From assembly GCF_000717475.1 (NCBI RefSeq), contig NZ_JPIK01000012.1, positions 62,001 through 126,000 on the forward strand: a stretch of DNA of 64,000 nt. Reading direction: 5' to 3'. Positions 45,547-54,815 of the stretch are shown here, piece after piece. Under the pieces are notes generated by a model. It was given only the letters and a program-made list of their open reading frames with translations. It ran no database searches and was not told the origin of the DNA. The DNA is from Desulfonatronum thiodismutans. GTDB taxonomy: Bacteria; Desulfobacterota; Desulfovibrionia; Desulfovibrionales; Desulfonatronaceae. Numbering within the stretch: the stretch's first letter is position 1; each line of letters starts with the position of its first letter. The position numbers were made by a program, and so were the translations under genes.

Positions 45547-46616
45547 GAGTTCACCCCCAATGCCGCAAGGATGGGTTGTTCAAAGTCTTCCGGGGTCGGC
45601 AGATTGCCGGGCATATGGCCGTAAAAATCCGAATCCGCGTGCTTTCTGACGGCCAGACGGACATCGTCCACCATTTGCCCCAAATTGTGTTCGATGGTCA
45701 GGAACCGCTTGCCCACTGCGGCCAGCTTGTCCAATTCCCGGCTGGGAAATGGAAACAAGGTGATGGGTCGATGCAGGCCGACTTTTTTGCCGGACGCCCG
45801 CAATTTGCGGATAGTGCTTTTGGCAATGCGACCGATGGAGCCGAAGGCGACCACGATCAACTCTGCGTCGTCCACGAGGAAGTTTTCGAAAAGTACGTCT
45901 TTTTCCATGGAGGCGTACTTGTCTCGCAGGTGCAGGTTATGTCCGGCCAATGCACCGTCGGTCAGGTGCAACGACTTCAGCAGTCGAGGGTCGCGTTGCC
46001 CCTTGCCAGTCAGGTTCCACCCCAGATCCGGGCTCTTGTTTCCCGTATCTTTGGGGTTACCCAGCGTAACGGGCTCCATCATTTGACCGATGATGGCGTC
46101 GCCGAGAAGCATCACGGGATTGCGGTAGGTAAAGGCCAAATCAAAGGCCTTGCCGATCAGATCGTAAGCCTCCTGCACCGTGCCGGGCGCCAGGACGAGC
46201 TGTCGGTAGTCCCCGTGCCCACCGCCTTTGACGGCTTGATAATAATCGCCCTGGGACGGACCTATATCGCCCAATCCAGGTCCGCCGCGGCTGATGTTCA
46301 CGATCACGGCGGGCAGCTCCGTGCCGCCCATGTAGGAGATGGCCTCCTGCTTCAGCGAGATTCCGGGGCTCGACGACGAGGTCATGGCCCTCACCCCGCA
46401 GGCCGCCGCGCCCAAGAGCATATTGGCCGCGGCCACTTCGCTTTCCGCCTGCACGAACACGCGCCCGAGGTTGGGCATGACCTTGGACATGTATTCCGGG
46501 ATATCGTTCTGCGGCGTGATGGGATAGCCGAAAAAACACTGACATCCGGCATCCACGGCGCCGCGACAAATGGCCTCGTTGCCTTTGATCAAGACTCGTT
46601 CACCCGGCGTGGACAT
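45543..46616 (-). CDS. vorB: 2-oxoacid:ferredoxin oxidoreductase, alpha subunit (VorB-like)
   Basis: The 357-residue product has the pyrimidine-binding fold of alpha subunits: GNEAICRGAVDAGCQCFFGYPITPQ, SSSPGISLKQEAISYMGG and ISRGGPGLGDIGPSQGDY. It is closest to the type annotated as 3-methyl-2-oxobutanoate (VorB) or 2-oxoglutarate (KorA) oxidoreductase, and the substrate cannot be settled by eye. The ATG at 46616 has AAGGAGAG 8 bases upstream; a start at 46670 lacks support. It overlaps the ferredoxin subunit gene by 17 bases. Confidence 0.92.
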   Translation of the reverse strand: MSTPGERVLIKGNEAICRGAVDAGCQCFFGYPITPQNDIPEYMSKVMPNLGRVFVQAESEVAAANMLLGAAACGVRAMTSSSSPGISLKQEAISYMGGTELPAVIVNISRGGPGLGDIGPSQGDYYQAVKGGGHGDYRQLVLAPGTVQEAYDLIGKAFDLAFTYRNPVMLLGDAIIGQMMEPVTLGNPKDTGNKSPDLGWNLTGKGQRDPRLLKSLHLTDGALAGHNLHLRDKYASMEKDVLFENFLVDDAELIVVAFGSIGRIAKSTIRKLRASGKKVGLHRPITLFPFPSRELDKLAAVGKRFLTIEHNLGQMVDDVRLAVRKHADSDFYGHMPGNLPTPEDFEQPILAALGVNS

Positions 46617-46860
46617 CTGCAGTCTCTCCTTTCTTTGCTTTTGCCGGTTTGCGCCATACGGATACGGCATAGTCCGGACAGATCAGCGCACACGCCGCGC
46701 AGCTCGTACACTCTTCCACCACCTCGTCGCGCACCTCCACGACCTTGTAACCGGACGTGTTGAATCGCGAGGACATGGTGATGATTTCCTTGGGACAAAC
46801 CGTCATGCACAGAGCGCAGCCCTTGCACCGGTCTTCCCGAAACTCAACTGGTCGCATCAT
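46600..46860 (-). CDS. 2-oxoacid:ferredoxin oxidoreductase, delta (2[4Fe-4S] ferredoxin) subunit
   Basis: The 86-residue product has two complete cluster motifs, CKGCALCMTVCP and CTSCAACALICP, in the usual delta-subunit layout. It passes electrons from the TPP site to external ferredoxin. It is the first gene of the operon. GGAGG lies 5 bases before the ATG pair at 46860/46857, and either may be used. Confidence 0.93.
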   Translation of the reverse strand: MMRPVEFREDRCKGCALCMTVCPKEIITMSSRFNTSGYKVVEVRDEVVEECTSCAACALICPDYAVSVWRKPAKAKKGETADVHAG

Positions 46861-47028
46861 TTTTCCTCCAGGTCGGACCTCTGAACATATTCCGTCGGTA
46901 GAGACGGCTTTCCAGCATTTACGCGAACCGAAGCGGATTGAAAAGTCGCCTTGAAAACTTTCTTCACCGCATTTTCGGCTTGCGGTCCAATTTTCGTCGT
47001 TTTCGACAAAGTCGCCGTCCGCGAAACA

Positions 47029-48144
47029 TCATGGACGAATGAACATCGCGTCACCGTATGAAAAAAAACGAAACCCTTCGGCTACGGCCCTTCGGTAGGC
47101 GGCCAAAATTCGTTCTCGACCGGCAAAGGCGCTGACCAATACCAGTAAACTGGATTTCGGAAGATGGAAGTTGGTGATCAACCCGTCCACAACCTGAAAC
47201 GTGAACCCCGGGCAGATGTACGTGTCCAACCAACCCTCAAACGGTTCCACCCCGCCCTGGATGGCGGCGACGCCCTCCAGGGTGCGCATGCTCGTGGTTC
47301 CCACGGCGACGACCGCCCGGCCTTCCTGTTTAGCCCGACGGACCGCCTCCGCGACGCCTTGGGTGATTTTCACGTATTCGCCGTGCATCCGGTGGTCACG
47401 GATATCGTCGCAGCGGATCGGGCTGAACGTGCCGTATCCGACATAGAGCGTCACTTCGGCCCACTCATGCCCGGCCTGGATCAGCTTGTCGCGCAACAAC
47501 GGAGTGAAGTGCAGCCCGGCCGTCGGAGCCGCGATGGAACCGGCTTCCTGTTCGTCGGCGTAGACGGTTTGGTATCGCTCCAGGTCTCGTTGGTCCGATG
47601 GGCGGCGAATGTAGGGGGGGAGAGGGATTTCTCCGGAAGTTCGGAGAATTTTTTCCAGGACCAGCTCGGACGGCCAGCTCAATTCGACTTTGGTTTGCCC
47701 GAATTCACCTTTTTCCAATACTCTTGCCTGAATTTCGCTGAATTGAAACACTTTGCCGACCTTGGCTTTTTTAGCCGGGCGAAGCAGCACGTCGCTCGCC
47801 ACCATGGATTTCCGTCTCTCGGTCCGTTGGGCGCGTCGCAAAAGATTGAGCGGCGTCAGGAGGAGCATTTCCATGCCGCCTCCATGTTCCCCCACTGTTC
47901 GAAGCCGTCCCGGTACTACGCGGGAATTATTGACCACGATCAGTGAACGTCGCGGAAGGTGGTCCAGGATATCTTCGAATACACCCACCTCCGGAGAGTC
48001 ATCGCCCTTTCCCGTGATCAAAAGACGCGATCCATCGCGGGTTTGTGGCGGATTTTGGGCGATCAACGTCTCCGGTAGGTGGTAGTCGTATGCATCGAGG
48101 CAAAACCTCGATGGGATGTCTTTGGATTTCAGTTCATGAGTCAT
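47029..48144 (-). CDS. queA: S-adenosylmethionine:tRNA ribosyltransferase-isomerase QueA
   Basis: The 371-residue product transfers ribose from SAM to preQ1 in tRNA during queuosine synthesis. Motifs are YDYHLPETLIAQNPPQ, DSPEVGVFEDILDHL, DEQEAGSIAAPTAGLHFT and FHLPKSSLLVLVSAFAGRE. A charged 35-residue segment near residues 105-140 is an insertion relative to short QueA proteins. The ATG has AAGAG 5-9 bases upstream. It lies 168 bases upstream of the oxidoreductase operon and is on the same strand. Confidence 0.95.
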   Translation of the reverse strand: MTHELKSKDIPSRFCLDAYDYHLPETLIAQNPPQTRDGSRLLITGKGDDSPEVGVFEDILDHLPRRSLIVVNNSRVVPGRLRTVGEHGGGMEMLLLTPLNLLRRAQRTERRKSMVASDVLLRPAKKAKVGKVFQFSEIQARVLEKGEFGQTKVELSWPSELVLEKILRTSGEIPLPPYIRRPSDQRDLERYQTVYADEQEAGSIAAPTAGLHFTPLLRDKLIQAGHEWAEVTLYVGYGTFSPIRCDDIRDHRMHGEYVKITQGVAEAVRRAKQEGRAVVAVGTTSMRTLEGVAAIQGGVEPFEGWLDTYICPGFTFQVVDGLITNFHLPKSSLLVLVSAFAGRERILAAYRRAVAEGFRFFSYGDAMFIRP

Positions 48145-48363
48145 TAGCTCTTGAGTCCCAGGTTTACTTGGTCTACGATGAAAAACAAAAGAGAATCAGC
48201 TATTGAAGCGCAAGAAGCGCTCCCCGCGCACCGAGCACATTTCAAATAATGTAGGCTTTTGGGGGAGTCGCTATTTTCGGAAAACTAACTTCTTTTGTCG
48301 TCGATCCATTCTTTGCTTTAGGCACGTCAACCTCACTCGATCAACACTTTTAAGGAGATCACA

Positions 48364-48846
48364 ATGAACACCGCCACCCGCATACTACTTGCTTGTCTCT
48401 TGCTCTTTGTCGCTTCCTGCGCTTCCAAGCAGCACGGTGGGAACGGCGATCCCACTGATCCAACCGTCACTCCGTCCGGTCCGGCAAATTATTATTATGA
48501 TTTCGATGACATCCTCGTACCTCGGGACATGAAGCTGGTCCCGCGTTCTTCTTTCGTCCTGGAAACCCCGGGAGTAAAGGCCGGGATGCTCGTTTTCAAG
48601 GGGCGTATCGATCCGGTTTCCCTGACGACCTTTTTTACCAACAACATGCTCAAGGACGGATGGCACATGAGCAGTGCGTTCCGATATCAACGAACCATCA
48701 TGGTTTTCACCAAGCCGGATCGGGACTGCATAATCAACATTCATGACGGACGCTTTTCCACGCAGATGGAAATATGGATCGCCCCCAAAGCGCCTTCCAG
48801 CGCACCCGCGTCGACTTTACGCCAGGAACGCACGCTGATCCAATGA
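48364..48846 (+). CDS. small lipoprotein of unknown function
   Basis: The 160-residue product has a lipoprotein signal with lipobox VASC (Cys at residue 19). A Gly/Asp/Pro-rich linker follows, then a domain of about 100 residues with the strands YYYDFDDILVPRDMKLVPRS and GRIDPVSLTTFFTNNMLKDG. It ends in MEIWIAPK. This domain type, with a short alpha-beta fold, occurs in many deltaproteobacterial lipoproteins of unknown role. AAGGAG lies 9 bases before the ATG. Its stop overlaps the coaBC start (ATGA). Confidence 0.82.
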   Translation: MNTATRILLACLLLFVASCASKQHGGNGDPTDPTVTPSGPANYYYDFDDILVPRDMKLVPRSSFVLETPGVKAGMLVFKGRIDPVSLTTFFTNNMLKDGWHMSSAFRYQRTIMVFTKPDRDCIINIHDGRFSTQMEIWIAPKAPSSAPASTLRQERTLIQ

Positions 48847-50069
48847 CCCATCCCCACACCGATTTCATCGGCTTTTCTGGAAAACGCCTGCAACTGGGCG
48901 TCACCGGTAGCGTCTCCGCTTTTCGAGCCGTGGACGTCATGCGTCGCCTTCAGCGCGCCGATATCCAGGTCGGGGTTACTTTAACCGCTGCGGCCCAGGA
49001 GTTCGTCAGGCCCTTGCAGTTTCGGTCCTTGACTTCGGGACCGGTCTATGAAGGACTTTTTGATTCGAATCAAGCCGAGTACGCCCACCTTGAGCCGGCT
49101 CAGAATGCCCATCTGTTTCTCATCGCACCATCCACGGCTAATACCTTGGCAAAACATACGGGCGGGATCGGAGACGATCTGCTCAGCTCGCAACTGTTCT
49201 CCTTCAAAGGCCCCATCATTCACGCTCCGGCTATGAATCCTCGGATTTGGACTTCCCTGGCCGTTCAGAGCAATGTATCCAAGCTGAAGGAACGGGGGAT
49301 CGGAATTGTTCCTCCGGATACGGGGTTGATGGCGTGCGGTGAAACCGGGGAAGGGCGTTTGGCCGAAGTTGAGGAGATTTTCTTATATGCCCTCAAGGGC
49401 CTGCTCCCCCAGGAACTCGCCGGACAGAGGTTCCTCGTCAACCTGGGGCCGACTCGTGAATATTGGGATCCGGTCCGAGTAGTTACAAACGACTCCTCCG
49501 GGACAATGGGCGCATCCATCGCATTGGCCGCCTGGCTGCACGGCGCCGAAGTCTCGGTAGTTAGGGGGCCGACCCCATATCTCTGGTTGCCTCGCTTTCT
49601 TCCAACGGTTGACGTAACCTCCGCCAAAGAAATGCACCAAGCATGTCTCGATCTCGCGGCTGGAATGGACATCATTTGCTTGACCGCGGCTGTTTGCGAT
49701 TATCGTCCCGTCGCCGTGCAAAAAAACAAAGCAAAAAAAACCTCTCTGGGCGAGCGTATCACCTTAGAACTCGAACAGAATCCCGACATCTTGGCGGACA
49801 TCGGGAGAGCTCGCAAGCCCTCCCAGTACATAATCGGCTTCGCTGCGGAGACGGATGACATCCTTCGTCACGCCCAAGATAAACTTCATGAGAAACACCT
49901 CGACCTGATCGTGGCCAATTCCGTTACTCATCCAGGCAGCGGATTCGGGACCTCTACGAATCAGGTTCACCTCATCAGCCGTTGCGGCCGAAGAGAGTCC
50001 TGGCCTCTCTTGGCGAAAACTGAAGTCGCGATGCGCATCATTGAATGGTTTCTTGACCATTCGGCCTGA
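48843..50069 (+). CDS. coaBC: bifunctional phosphopantothenoylcysteine decarboxylase/phosphopantothenate-cysteine ligase
   Basis: The 408-residue product makes 4'-phosphopantetheine for coenzyme A. The CoaC domain (1-190) shows LGVTGSVSAFRAVDVMRRL, a flavin-binding IAPSTANTLAKHTGGIGDDLL, the PAMN motif and GLMACGETGEGRL with the catalytic Cys. The CoaB domain (about 195-408) shows LGPTREYWDPVRVVTNDSSG (with the active Asn) and LTAAVCDYRP. The usual GKMG is GTMG. The ATG at 48843 overlaps the lipoprotein stop, which indicates coupling. Confidence 0.93.
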   Translation: MTHPHTDFIGFSGKRLQLGVTGSVSAFRAVDVMRRLQRADIQVGVTLTAAAQEFVRPLQFRSLTSGPVYEGLFDSNQAEYAHLEPAQNAHLFLIAPSTANTLAKHTGGIGDDLLSSQLFSFKGPIIHAPAMNPRIWTSLAVQSNVSKLKERGIGIVPPDTGLMACGETGEGRLAEVEEIFLYALKGLLPQELAGQRFLVNLGPTREYWDPVRVVTNDSSGTMGASIALAAWLHGAEVSVVRGPTPYLWLPRFLPTVDVTSAKEMHQACLDLAAGMDIICLTAAVCDYRPVAVQKNKAKKTSLGERITLELEQNPDILADIGRARKPSQYIIGFAAETDDILRHAQDKLHEKHLDLIVANSVTHPGSGFGTSTNQVHLISRCGRRESWPLLAKTEVAMRIIEWFLDHSA

Positions 50070-50075
50070 TCGACC

Positions 50076-50681
50076 ATGGACGAGCGAACCCGGCTTTGGC
50101 AAGAAATCGGTTTGCGATTCGTGTTCCGAACGCCGCGCATCGCTTCCGCACTGGTCGATGTAAACTCTTGCTATACTTCATTTATATCGCCTCAACCAGT
50201 ATTATCCTGGAGCATCGACCCAGACCATCCTTATCCTGAACCTCTCATGTTCTACAGGCGAAAGCTCAGCCCTCCCATCACCGCGTTCATAACCTATATA
50301 AATTTGGACCATGACTTTCGAGGATTGCCCAACGAATCCCGTATACGTTTACTTCACGCAATCATCGACAAAGCTATGCCCTGGTCCCTTGAAGATGTGG
50401 CTTTTTGGCCTCCGGCCGTGTACGCTTCCACTCCTGTTCCCCATGAGGATTTAGAGGTGGCCTTTCTCCGCGTAATTACAGACTTCAGTCCGAAATACAT
50501 CCTTGATTTCGGCGGTTGCGTCGAGTCTTTATTTCCCGACCGTTTACATTCCGTGCTTCATAGGCCCACCAACTCAGCTTTACCCAAGTATGTTCTCCTC
50601 CCAAGTCTTGATGACATGCTACCCGATAATAAGCCTGTTAAAAAAGCTGCTTGGGAGATCATCCGACACTTGAACTCCTGA
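50076..50681 (+). CDS. conserved-looking protein of unknown function
   Basis: The 201-residue product has no signal peptide and no membrane segment. It reads like a globular cytoplasmic protein with an aromatic-rich N-terminal half (SWSIDPDHPYPEP). It starts 7 bases after the coaBC stop, so the two are probably cotranscribed, though the ribosome-binding site is weak. Base composition is lower in GC than coaBC. I do not recognise a family and assign no function. Confidence 0.65.
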   Translation: MDERTRLWQEIGLRFVFRTPRIASALVDVNSCYTSFISPQPVLSWSIDPDHPYPEPLMFYRRKLSPPITAFITYINLDHDFRGLPNESRIRLLHAIIDKAMPWSLEDVAFWPPAVYASTPVPHEDLEVAFLRVITDFSPKYILDFGGCVESLFPDRLHSVLHRPTNSALPKYVLLPSLDDMLPDNKPVKKAAWEIIRHLNS

Positions 50682-50742
50682 ATTCTTATATTTACTCTCA
50701 TATTAGCATTTAACGACGATTTCTTACCTAAGCGAGACCCTT

Positions 50743-52062
50743 ATGAGACATGCGCTCTTATTCTACGTAATCTTAGTATCGTTTATTCTGTTTCTTGCCG
50801 CTCCTGTTTCGGCCAATGATCGTTTTCCAGTCCATGTTCTGAAGATTCAGGGTTCCATCAATCCCGCTCAACAAGATCTTCTCGATGAAGCAATAAACCA
50901 TGCATTCAAGGAACAAGCCCAGCTCTTCGTTCTTCAACTCGACACGCCGGGAGGTCTTGGAGAAACTACCAGGAACATGGTCAAACAGATTCTGAATGCT
51001 CCCTTGCCCGTGGCCATCTGGGTTGGTCCTGACGGTTCACGGGCTGCCTCGGCTGGGGTTTTTCTCGTCGCCGCGTCAGCTATTGCCGGGATGAGCCCCA
51101 ATTCCAACATCGGCTCCGCTCGGCCCGTTGGTGTCGGAGGAGAGGATATTCCTGAGGCTATGGCTGAAAAAATACTCAATGATTTCCTGAGTTTAGTACG
51201 CGCATCAGCTCAGAGTCGCGGGAGAAACGTCGAGTGGTACATTAGCGCTGTGAAAGAAAGCGCCAATCTGACTGGAACGGAAGCCGCCATGTTACGCGTG
51301 GTCGACCTTGTTGCGGTCAGTGTACCGGACTTCATAGAGCAGATCGGCATTCGAGGCTTTGAATGGCAAAACGAACGAATCTATTTCAACATTACCGATG
51401 TTGCTGTTGTCGACTTTGAACCAGGCCTTTGGTATTCTATTCTTTCCTGGATACTTGACCCCCAAATCGCCTATTTTTTGCTCATGGGAGGATTGGCTGG
51501 GATTTTTTTCGAACTGACCAACCCAGGCGCGATTTTCCCAGGCGTTCTCGGTGGCCTTTGCCTGCTTCTGGGGTTGTACGCGTTATCCATTTTGCCGACT
51601 AATGTTGCCGGCCTTTTGCTGATCCTTTTTGGCCTGATGCTTTTTGGACTTGAATTGATGATCTCCAGCTTCGGTCTCCTAAGTTTGGCCGCCGTGATTT
51701 CCATTTTTTTCGGGTCGGTGATTTTGTTTCGGTTTGAATACGGGATTGGAGGAGTCCCTATGCCCAGCATCATCGTAACGACCATAGGCATTTCCGCGTT
51801 TGTCGGGTTCTGTTTGTATTTGGTCGCCAAAGCCCATCGTAACAAGCCCTTCAGCGGGCCACACCAATTGATTGGGCAGACCGCGAAAGTCAAACACTGG
51901 TCTAAGGACCATGGCGTCGTCCACCTGCAGGGGGAATCTTGGACTGCCCTCAGCGACTCACCCTTATCACTTCAACCCGACGACGTTGTCTCTGTTTCCA
52001 ACGTCGACGGACTTGTTCTTCACGTTATCCCAACGTCAACACACAACATGTCAGGAGGATGA
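50743..52062 (+). CDS. NfeD-like serine protease (ClpP-class, membrane)
   Basis: The 439-residue product has a signal peptide (ending near VSAND), then a ClpP/SppA-like protease domain (about 30-220) and four or more membrane helices (about 235-370). A C-terminal OB-fold NfeD domain (about 375-430) follows. The serine sits in [14 protein letters not shown] and the catalytic Lys region is [15 protein letters not shown]. It is the long, 1510-type NfeD protein, which cleaves the C-terminal region of partner stomatins. The slipin gene follows 4 bases later, the standard pairing. Confidence 0.9.
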   Translation: MRHALLFYVILVSFILFLAAPVSANDRFPVHVLKIQGSINPAQQDLLDEAINHAFKEQAQLFVLQLDTPGGLGETTRNMVKQILNAPLPVAIWVGPDGSRAASAGVFLVAASAIAGMSPNSNIGSARPVGVGGEDIPEAMAEKILNDFLSLVRASAQSRGRNVEWYISAVKESANLTGTEAAMLRVVDLVAVSVPDFIEQIGIRGFEWQNERIYFNITDVAVVDFEPGLWYSILSWILDPQIAYFLLMGGLAGIFFELTNPGAIFPGVLGGLCLLLGLYALSILPTNVAGLLLILFGLMLFGLELMISSFGLLSLAAVISIFFGSVILFRFEYGIGGVPMPSIIVTTIGISAFVGFCLYLVAKAHRNKPFSGPHQLIGQTAKVKHWSKDHGVVHLQGESWTALSDSPLSLQPDDVVSVSNVDGLVLHVIPTSTHNMSGG

Positions 52063-52066
52063 TTTC

Positions 52067-52807
52067 ATGGGTGCTTTTTCTTCTTTTCTCCCGTTACTGC
52101 TCATTGTTGCTTTTTTTCTTTTCTCCGCGATTCGCATTCTTAATGAGTATGAACGTGGGGTCATTTTCCGATTAGGCCGGTATGTCGCGACAAAGGGACC
52201 CGGCTTGATCATTTTGATTCCTCTATTAGACAAGATGGTCAAAACGAGTCTGCGTACCGTTGCCATGGACGTGCCTCATCAGGATGTCATCACCAAAGAC
52301 AACGTGAGTATTAAGGTCAATGCCGTCATCTACTTTCGTGTCATCGAACCATCCAAATCCGTTTTGGCCATTGAGGACTTCCTTTTCGCAACCTCTCAGC
52401 TTTCCCAAACGACTTTGCGCAGTGTCTGCGGCGCCGTTGAACTCGATCAGATTTTATCCCAGCGTGAAGAAGTGAACATGCAAATTCAATCCATCCTGGA
52501 TGCCCAAACAGACGCATGGGGCATCAAGGTCTCCGGTGTTGAGTTGAAGCACGTCGACCTGCCTACGGAAATGCAGCGAGCCATGGCCAAGCAGGCAGAA
52601 GCTGAACGAGAACGTCGCGCCAAAATCATTAACGCTGAAGGTGAGTTTCAAGCAGCAGAAAGGTTGACACAAGCTGCTGAGATCATCTCGCGCAACCCTG
52701 AAGCCCTTTCCTTGCGCTACCTGCAAACCATGCGAGAAATGGCATCATCCGGACAAGCAACTATCCTGCCTATTCCTCTTGACTTTTTAAGACTGAATCG
52801 TCCATAG
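52067..52807 (+). CDS. slipin/stomatin-like SPFH protein
   Basis: The 246-residue product has an N-terminal membrane helix (residues 5-25), then an SPFH domain that begins [20 protein letters not shown] and includes [18 protein letters not shown] Glu/Ala/Arg coiled coil follows ([20 protein letters not shown]). AGGAGG lies 8 bases before the ATG. Such proteins form oligomeric rings in membrane microdomains with NfeD partners. The gene is 4 bases downstream of the NfeD-like gene. Confidence 0.92.
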   Translation: MGAFSSFLPLLLIVAFFLFSAIRILNEYERGVIFRLGRYVATKGPGLIILIPLLDKMVKTSLRTVAMDVPHQDVITKDNVSIKVNAVIYFRVIEPSKSVLAIEDFLFATSQLSQTTLRSVCGAVELDQILSQREEVNMQIQSILDAQTDAWGIKVSGVELKHVDLPTEMQRAMAKQAEAERERRAKIINAEGEFQAAERLTQAAEIISRNPEALSLRYLQTMREMASSGQATILPIPLDFLRLNRP

Positions 52808-52854
52808 ACAAAAAACAACGTACGCTAAATTAACTTCTAACACTTCTTCACCCG

Positions 52855-53151
52855 ATGAATTTTCCAGCAATCAAATCCCAAATGCTCGATTTGTTTACTG
52901 CGATTATGCAGGCCGCTGATTCTGGTGAATTGCCTGCACTCAAAGACGTTACTTCTTTTTTGCAGGCAACTGAGAAAATGGCCATGAACGCGACTGAGGC
53001 GTGGCATTCAGAAGCAGAAGATTTTTTACACTTAACGCGACAACTACATATGGTTGTCAAAAAACAGAACATTCAAGAGTCTGTCCTTATTCTTGACGCA
53101 CTTCAAGATGCTCAAGAATTCTGTCATCGGTCGTTTAAGCCGGAGAGTTAA
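52855..53151 (+). CDS. small helical protein of unknown function upstream of parS
   Basis: The 98-residue product looks entirely alpha-helical and slightly acidic, with SQMLDLFTAIMQAADSGELP and LHMVVKKQNIQESVLILDAL. There is no signal peptide. The start has no strong ribosome-binding site. Its last codons and TAA stop lie inside the 44-bp palindrome that carries parS. I do not recognise the family. A link to chromosome partitioning is only suggested by position. Confidence 0.65.
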   Translation: MNFPAIKSQMLDLFTAIMQAADSGELPALKDVTSFLQATEKMAMNATEAWHSEAEDFLHLTRQLHMVVKKQNIQESVLILDALQDAQEFCHRSFKPES

Positions 53152-53181
53152 TGTTTCACGTGAAACATTAACTCTCCGGCT
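53138..53181. repeat. 44-bp perfect palindrome containing parS
   Basis: The arms 53138-53159 and 53160-53181 are perfect inverted copies of 22 bases. The centre is the parS site. The outer arm contains CCGGAGAGTTAA, which includes the stop codon of the small upstream gene. No T-run follows, so it is not an ordinary terminator. Confidence 0.9.
53152..53167. other. parS: parS centromere site
   Basis: TGTTTCACGTGAAACA matches the universal bacterial parS consensus at every position. It lies 192 bases upstream of parA and is the only copy I found in the window. ParB should load and spread from here, which places this segment in the origin-proximal region. Confidence 0.95.
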
Positions 53182-53358
53182 ACCGGCTCATATTAAAAAC
53201 CGGCAACCACTCACAGCTGTTCAGCGGCCTTTAATCATTTGGACGTCCGGCCATTTCCGGTGTTCTTTCTCCCGCGGTCGGTTGTGGGAGGACAAGCTCT
53301 GATTTGGTCGGGCGTCCGCGCTGAAATGAACTATGGGTAAACTTTTGGTGGGTATGAT

Positions 53359-54153
53359 GTGGCTGAAGTTATAGTGCTTGCGAATCAGAAAGGTGGAGTG
53401 GGGAAAACGACTACCGCCGTGAACTTGGCGGCATGTTTGGCGGTGATGGAGAAAGCGGTCCTGCTGGTTGATTGCGATCCTCAGGGGAACGCCACCAGTG
53501 GAGTGGGATGGGACAAACAGTCAGATCGCGACGATCTTTACTCCGTCTATTTCACAGCACAAGATTTTCACAAGGCCGTTCACACGACGAACTTTCCATA
53601 TCTTTCCCTGCTCCCTGCCACATCAGATCTCGTGGGCGCGGAGTTGGAAATGGTTGAAAAAAGGAATCGAGAATTTTATTTGCGTGATGGGATTAATTCT
53701 CTGAAGCAAAATTATGATTTCATCATCATTGACTGTCCCCCGTCGCTGGGGCTGCTGACGGTGAATGCGCTCTGCGCGAGCCGTCACCTGGTCGTGCCGA
53801 TGCAATGCGAATTCTATGCTCTGGAGGGGATGGCCCAGTTGATGCGGACCTATACGCTGGTCCGCCAGCGACTGAACGCTGAGCTGGAGTTGCTGGGGGT
53901 GGTGCTGACCATGCACGATCCTCGCAGCAATCTGACCAAGGATGTGGAAAGCGAGGTGTGCACCCATTTTCCCGGCTTGGTTTTTTCAACGACGATCCCT
54001 CGGAACGTCCGACTCTCCGAAGCCCCCAGCCATGGCCTCCCAGTGATCAATTATGATATCAAGTCCAAAGGATCCCAGGCATATCTTAAGTTTGCGGAAG
54101 AATGCTTCGGCCGACTTGAAGAGAAAAGAAAGCGGGGCACGGGGCGCGGTTGA
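53359..54153 (+). CDS. parA: chromosome-partitioning ATPase ParA (Soj)
   Basis: The 264-residue product has the deviant Walker A KGGVGKTTTAVNLAA, Walker A' region LLVDCDPQGNATSG and Walker B DFIIIDCPPSLGLLT. It starts at a GTG at 53359. It is a Soj-type ParA without an N-terminal DNA-binding extension, normal for chromosomal systems. It acts with ParB and parS to move the origin region. A convergent gene and not parB lies next to it. Confidence 0.95.
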   Translation: MAEVIVLANQKGGVGKTTTAVNLAACLAVMEKAVLLVDCDPQGNATSGVGWDKQSDRDDLYSVYFTAQDFHKAVHTTNFPYLSLLPATSDLVGAELEMVEKRNREFYLRDGINSLKQNYDFIIIDCPPSLGLLTVNALCASRHLVVPMQCEFYALEGMAQLMRTYTLVRQRLNAELELLGVVLTMHDPRSNLTKDVESEVCTHFPGLVFSTTIPRNVRLSEAPSHGLPVINYDIKSKGSQAYLKFAEECFGRLEEKRKRGTGRG

Positions 54154-54209
54154 GGTATTGCCTCTGTTTTTCAGCTAGGCAAGACTCGCTTTCGAGGAAA
54201 CGAATAACA

Positions 54210-54260
54210 AACGGCCCGACACCTTGGTCGCCATCTTGATGGCCAGGGCGTCGGGCCGTT
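54210..54260. terminator. long hairpin between convergent parA and zinc-ribbon genes
   Basis: AACGGCCCGAC (54210-54220) pairs with GTCGGGCCGTT (54250-54260). The inner sequence continues the stem (CCATC/GATGG with a TT loop) with one mismatch and a small bulge. The T-run is weak on both strands. It probably terminates both genes. Confidence 0.65.
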
Positions 54261-54295
54261 GACATTGTCGTACGGATTGAATTCGTCCAGAAGGG

Positions 54296-54694
54296 CTATT
54301 TCATGCCCGGAGGGGTACAGCTTACGTCGATGGCGTCCTTGAAGTGATTTTTACGTACCCGAGCTTGGCATTGGCAACATTCGAACGAAACCAAGCCGCC
54401 GAGGTTGGCCGCCTTGAGCAGAAATTTTCGTGGATCATCCAGTTTCCAATCCTGCGTTTGATTGCCACAGAGTCGGCAATGGACGTCCATATCTACGGGA
54501 TAGGGGAAGTCCCAGCATGAAACGAGCATTTCCCAGTCGCTAATGGGCTCTTTAATTCCCTGAAATTTTGAGGCGGGGCGATCCAATGTGTTTCGTATTT
54601 TCTCGTCCAGTTGCTCCCAAAGGGCAAACGGGATAAAGACTCCTAGCGGCTTGCCTTGAGCGTCAAAGGTGTGGATGATGTTGTTTAAGGGCAT
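54296..54694 (-). CDS. zinc-ribbon protein of unknown function between parA and parB
   Basis: The 132-residue product has an N-terminal region IIHTFDAQGKPLGVFIPFALWEQL, and then a zinc ribbon with CRLCGN and CCQCQ pairs (about residues 72-108). I do not recognise the family. The ATG has GGAGA upstream (AACAGGAGAGAAC). It lies on the opposite strand between parA and parB, so it splits the normal parAB operon. A role in partitioning is not shown. Confidence 0.72.
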   Translation of the reverse strand: MPLNNIIHTFDAQGKPLGVFIPFALWEQLDEKIRNTLDRPASKFQGIKEPISDWEMLVSCWDFPYPVDMDVHCRLCGNQTQDWKLDDPRKFLLKAANLGGLVSFECCQCQARVRKNHFKDAIDVSCTPPGMK

Positions 54695-54815
54695 GTTCTC
54701 TCCTGTTTTAGGTAAAGATTCGTAAATTATTCCAGTCGGTTCGTGGATGCGCGTCGATCCCGCGCATTAGAGATGATACTTGAATGCGCAGTGTCAAGGT
54801 GGAAGGAGATAGTTC

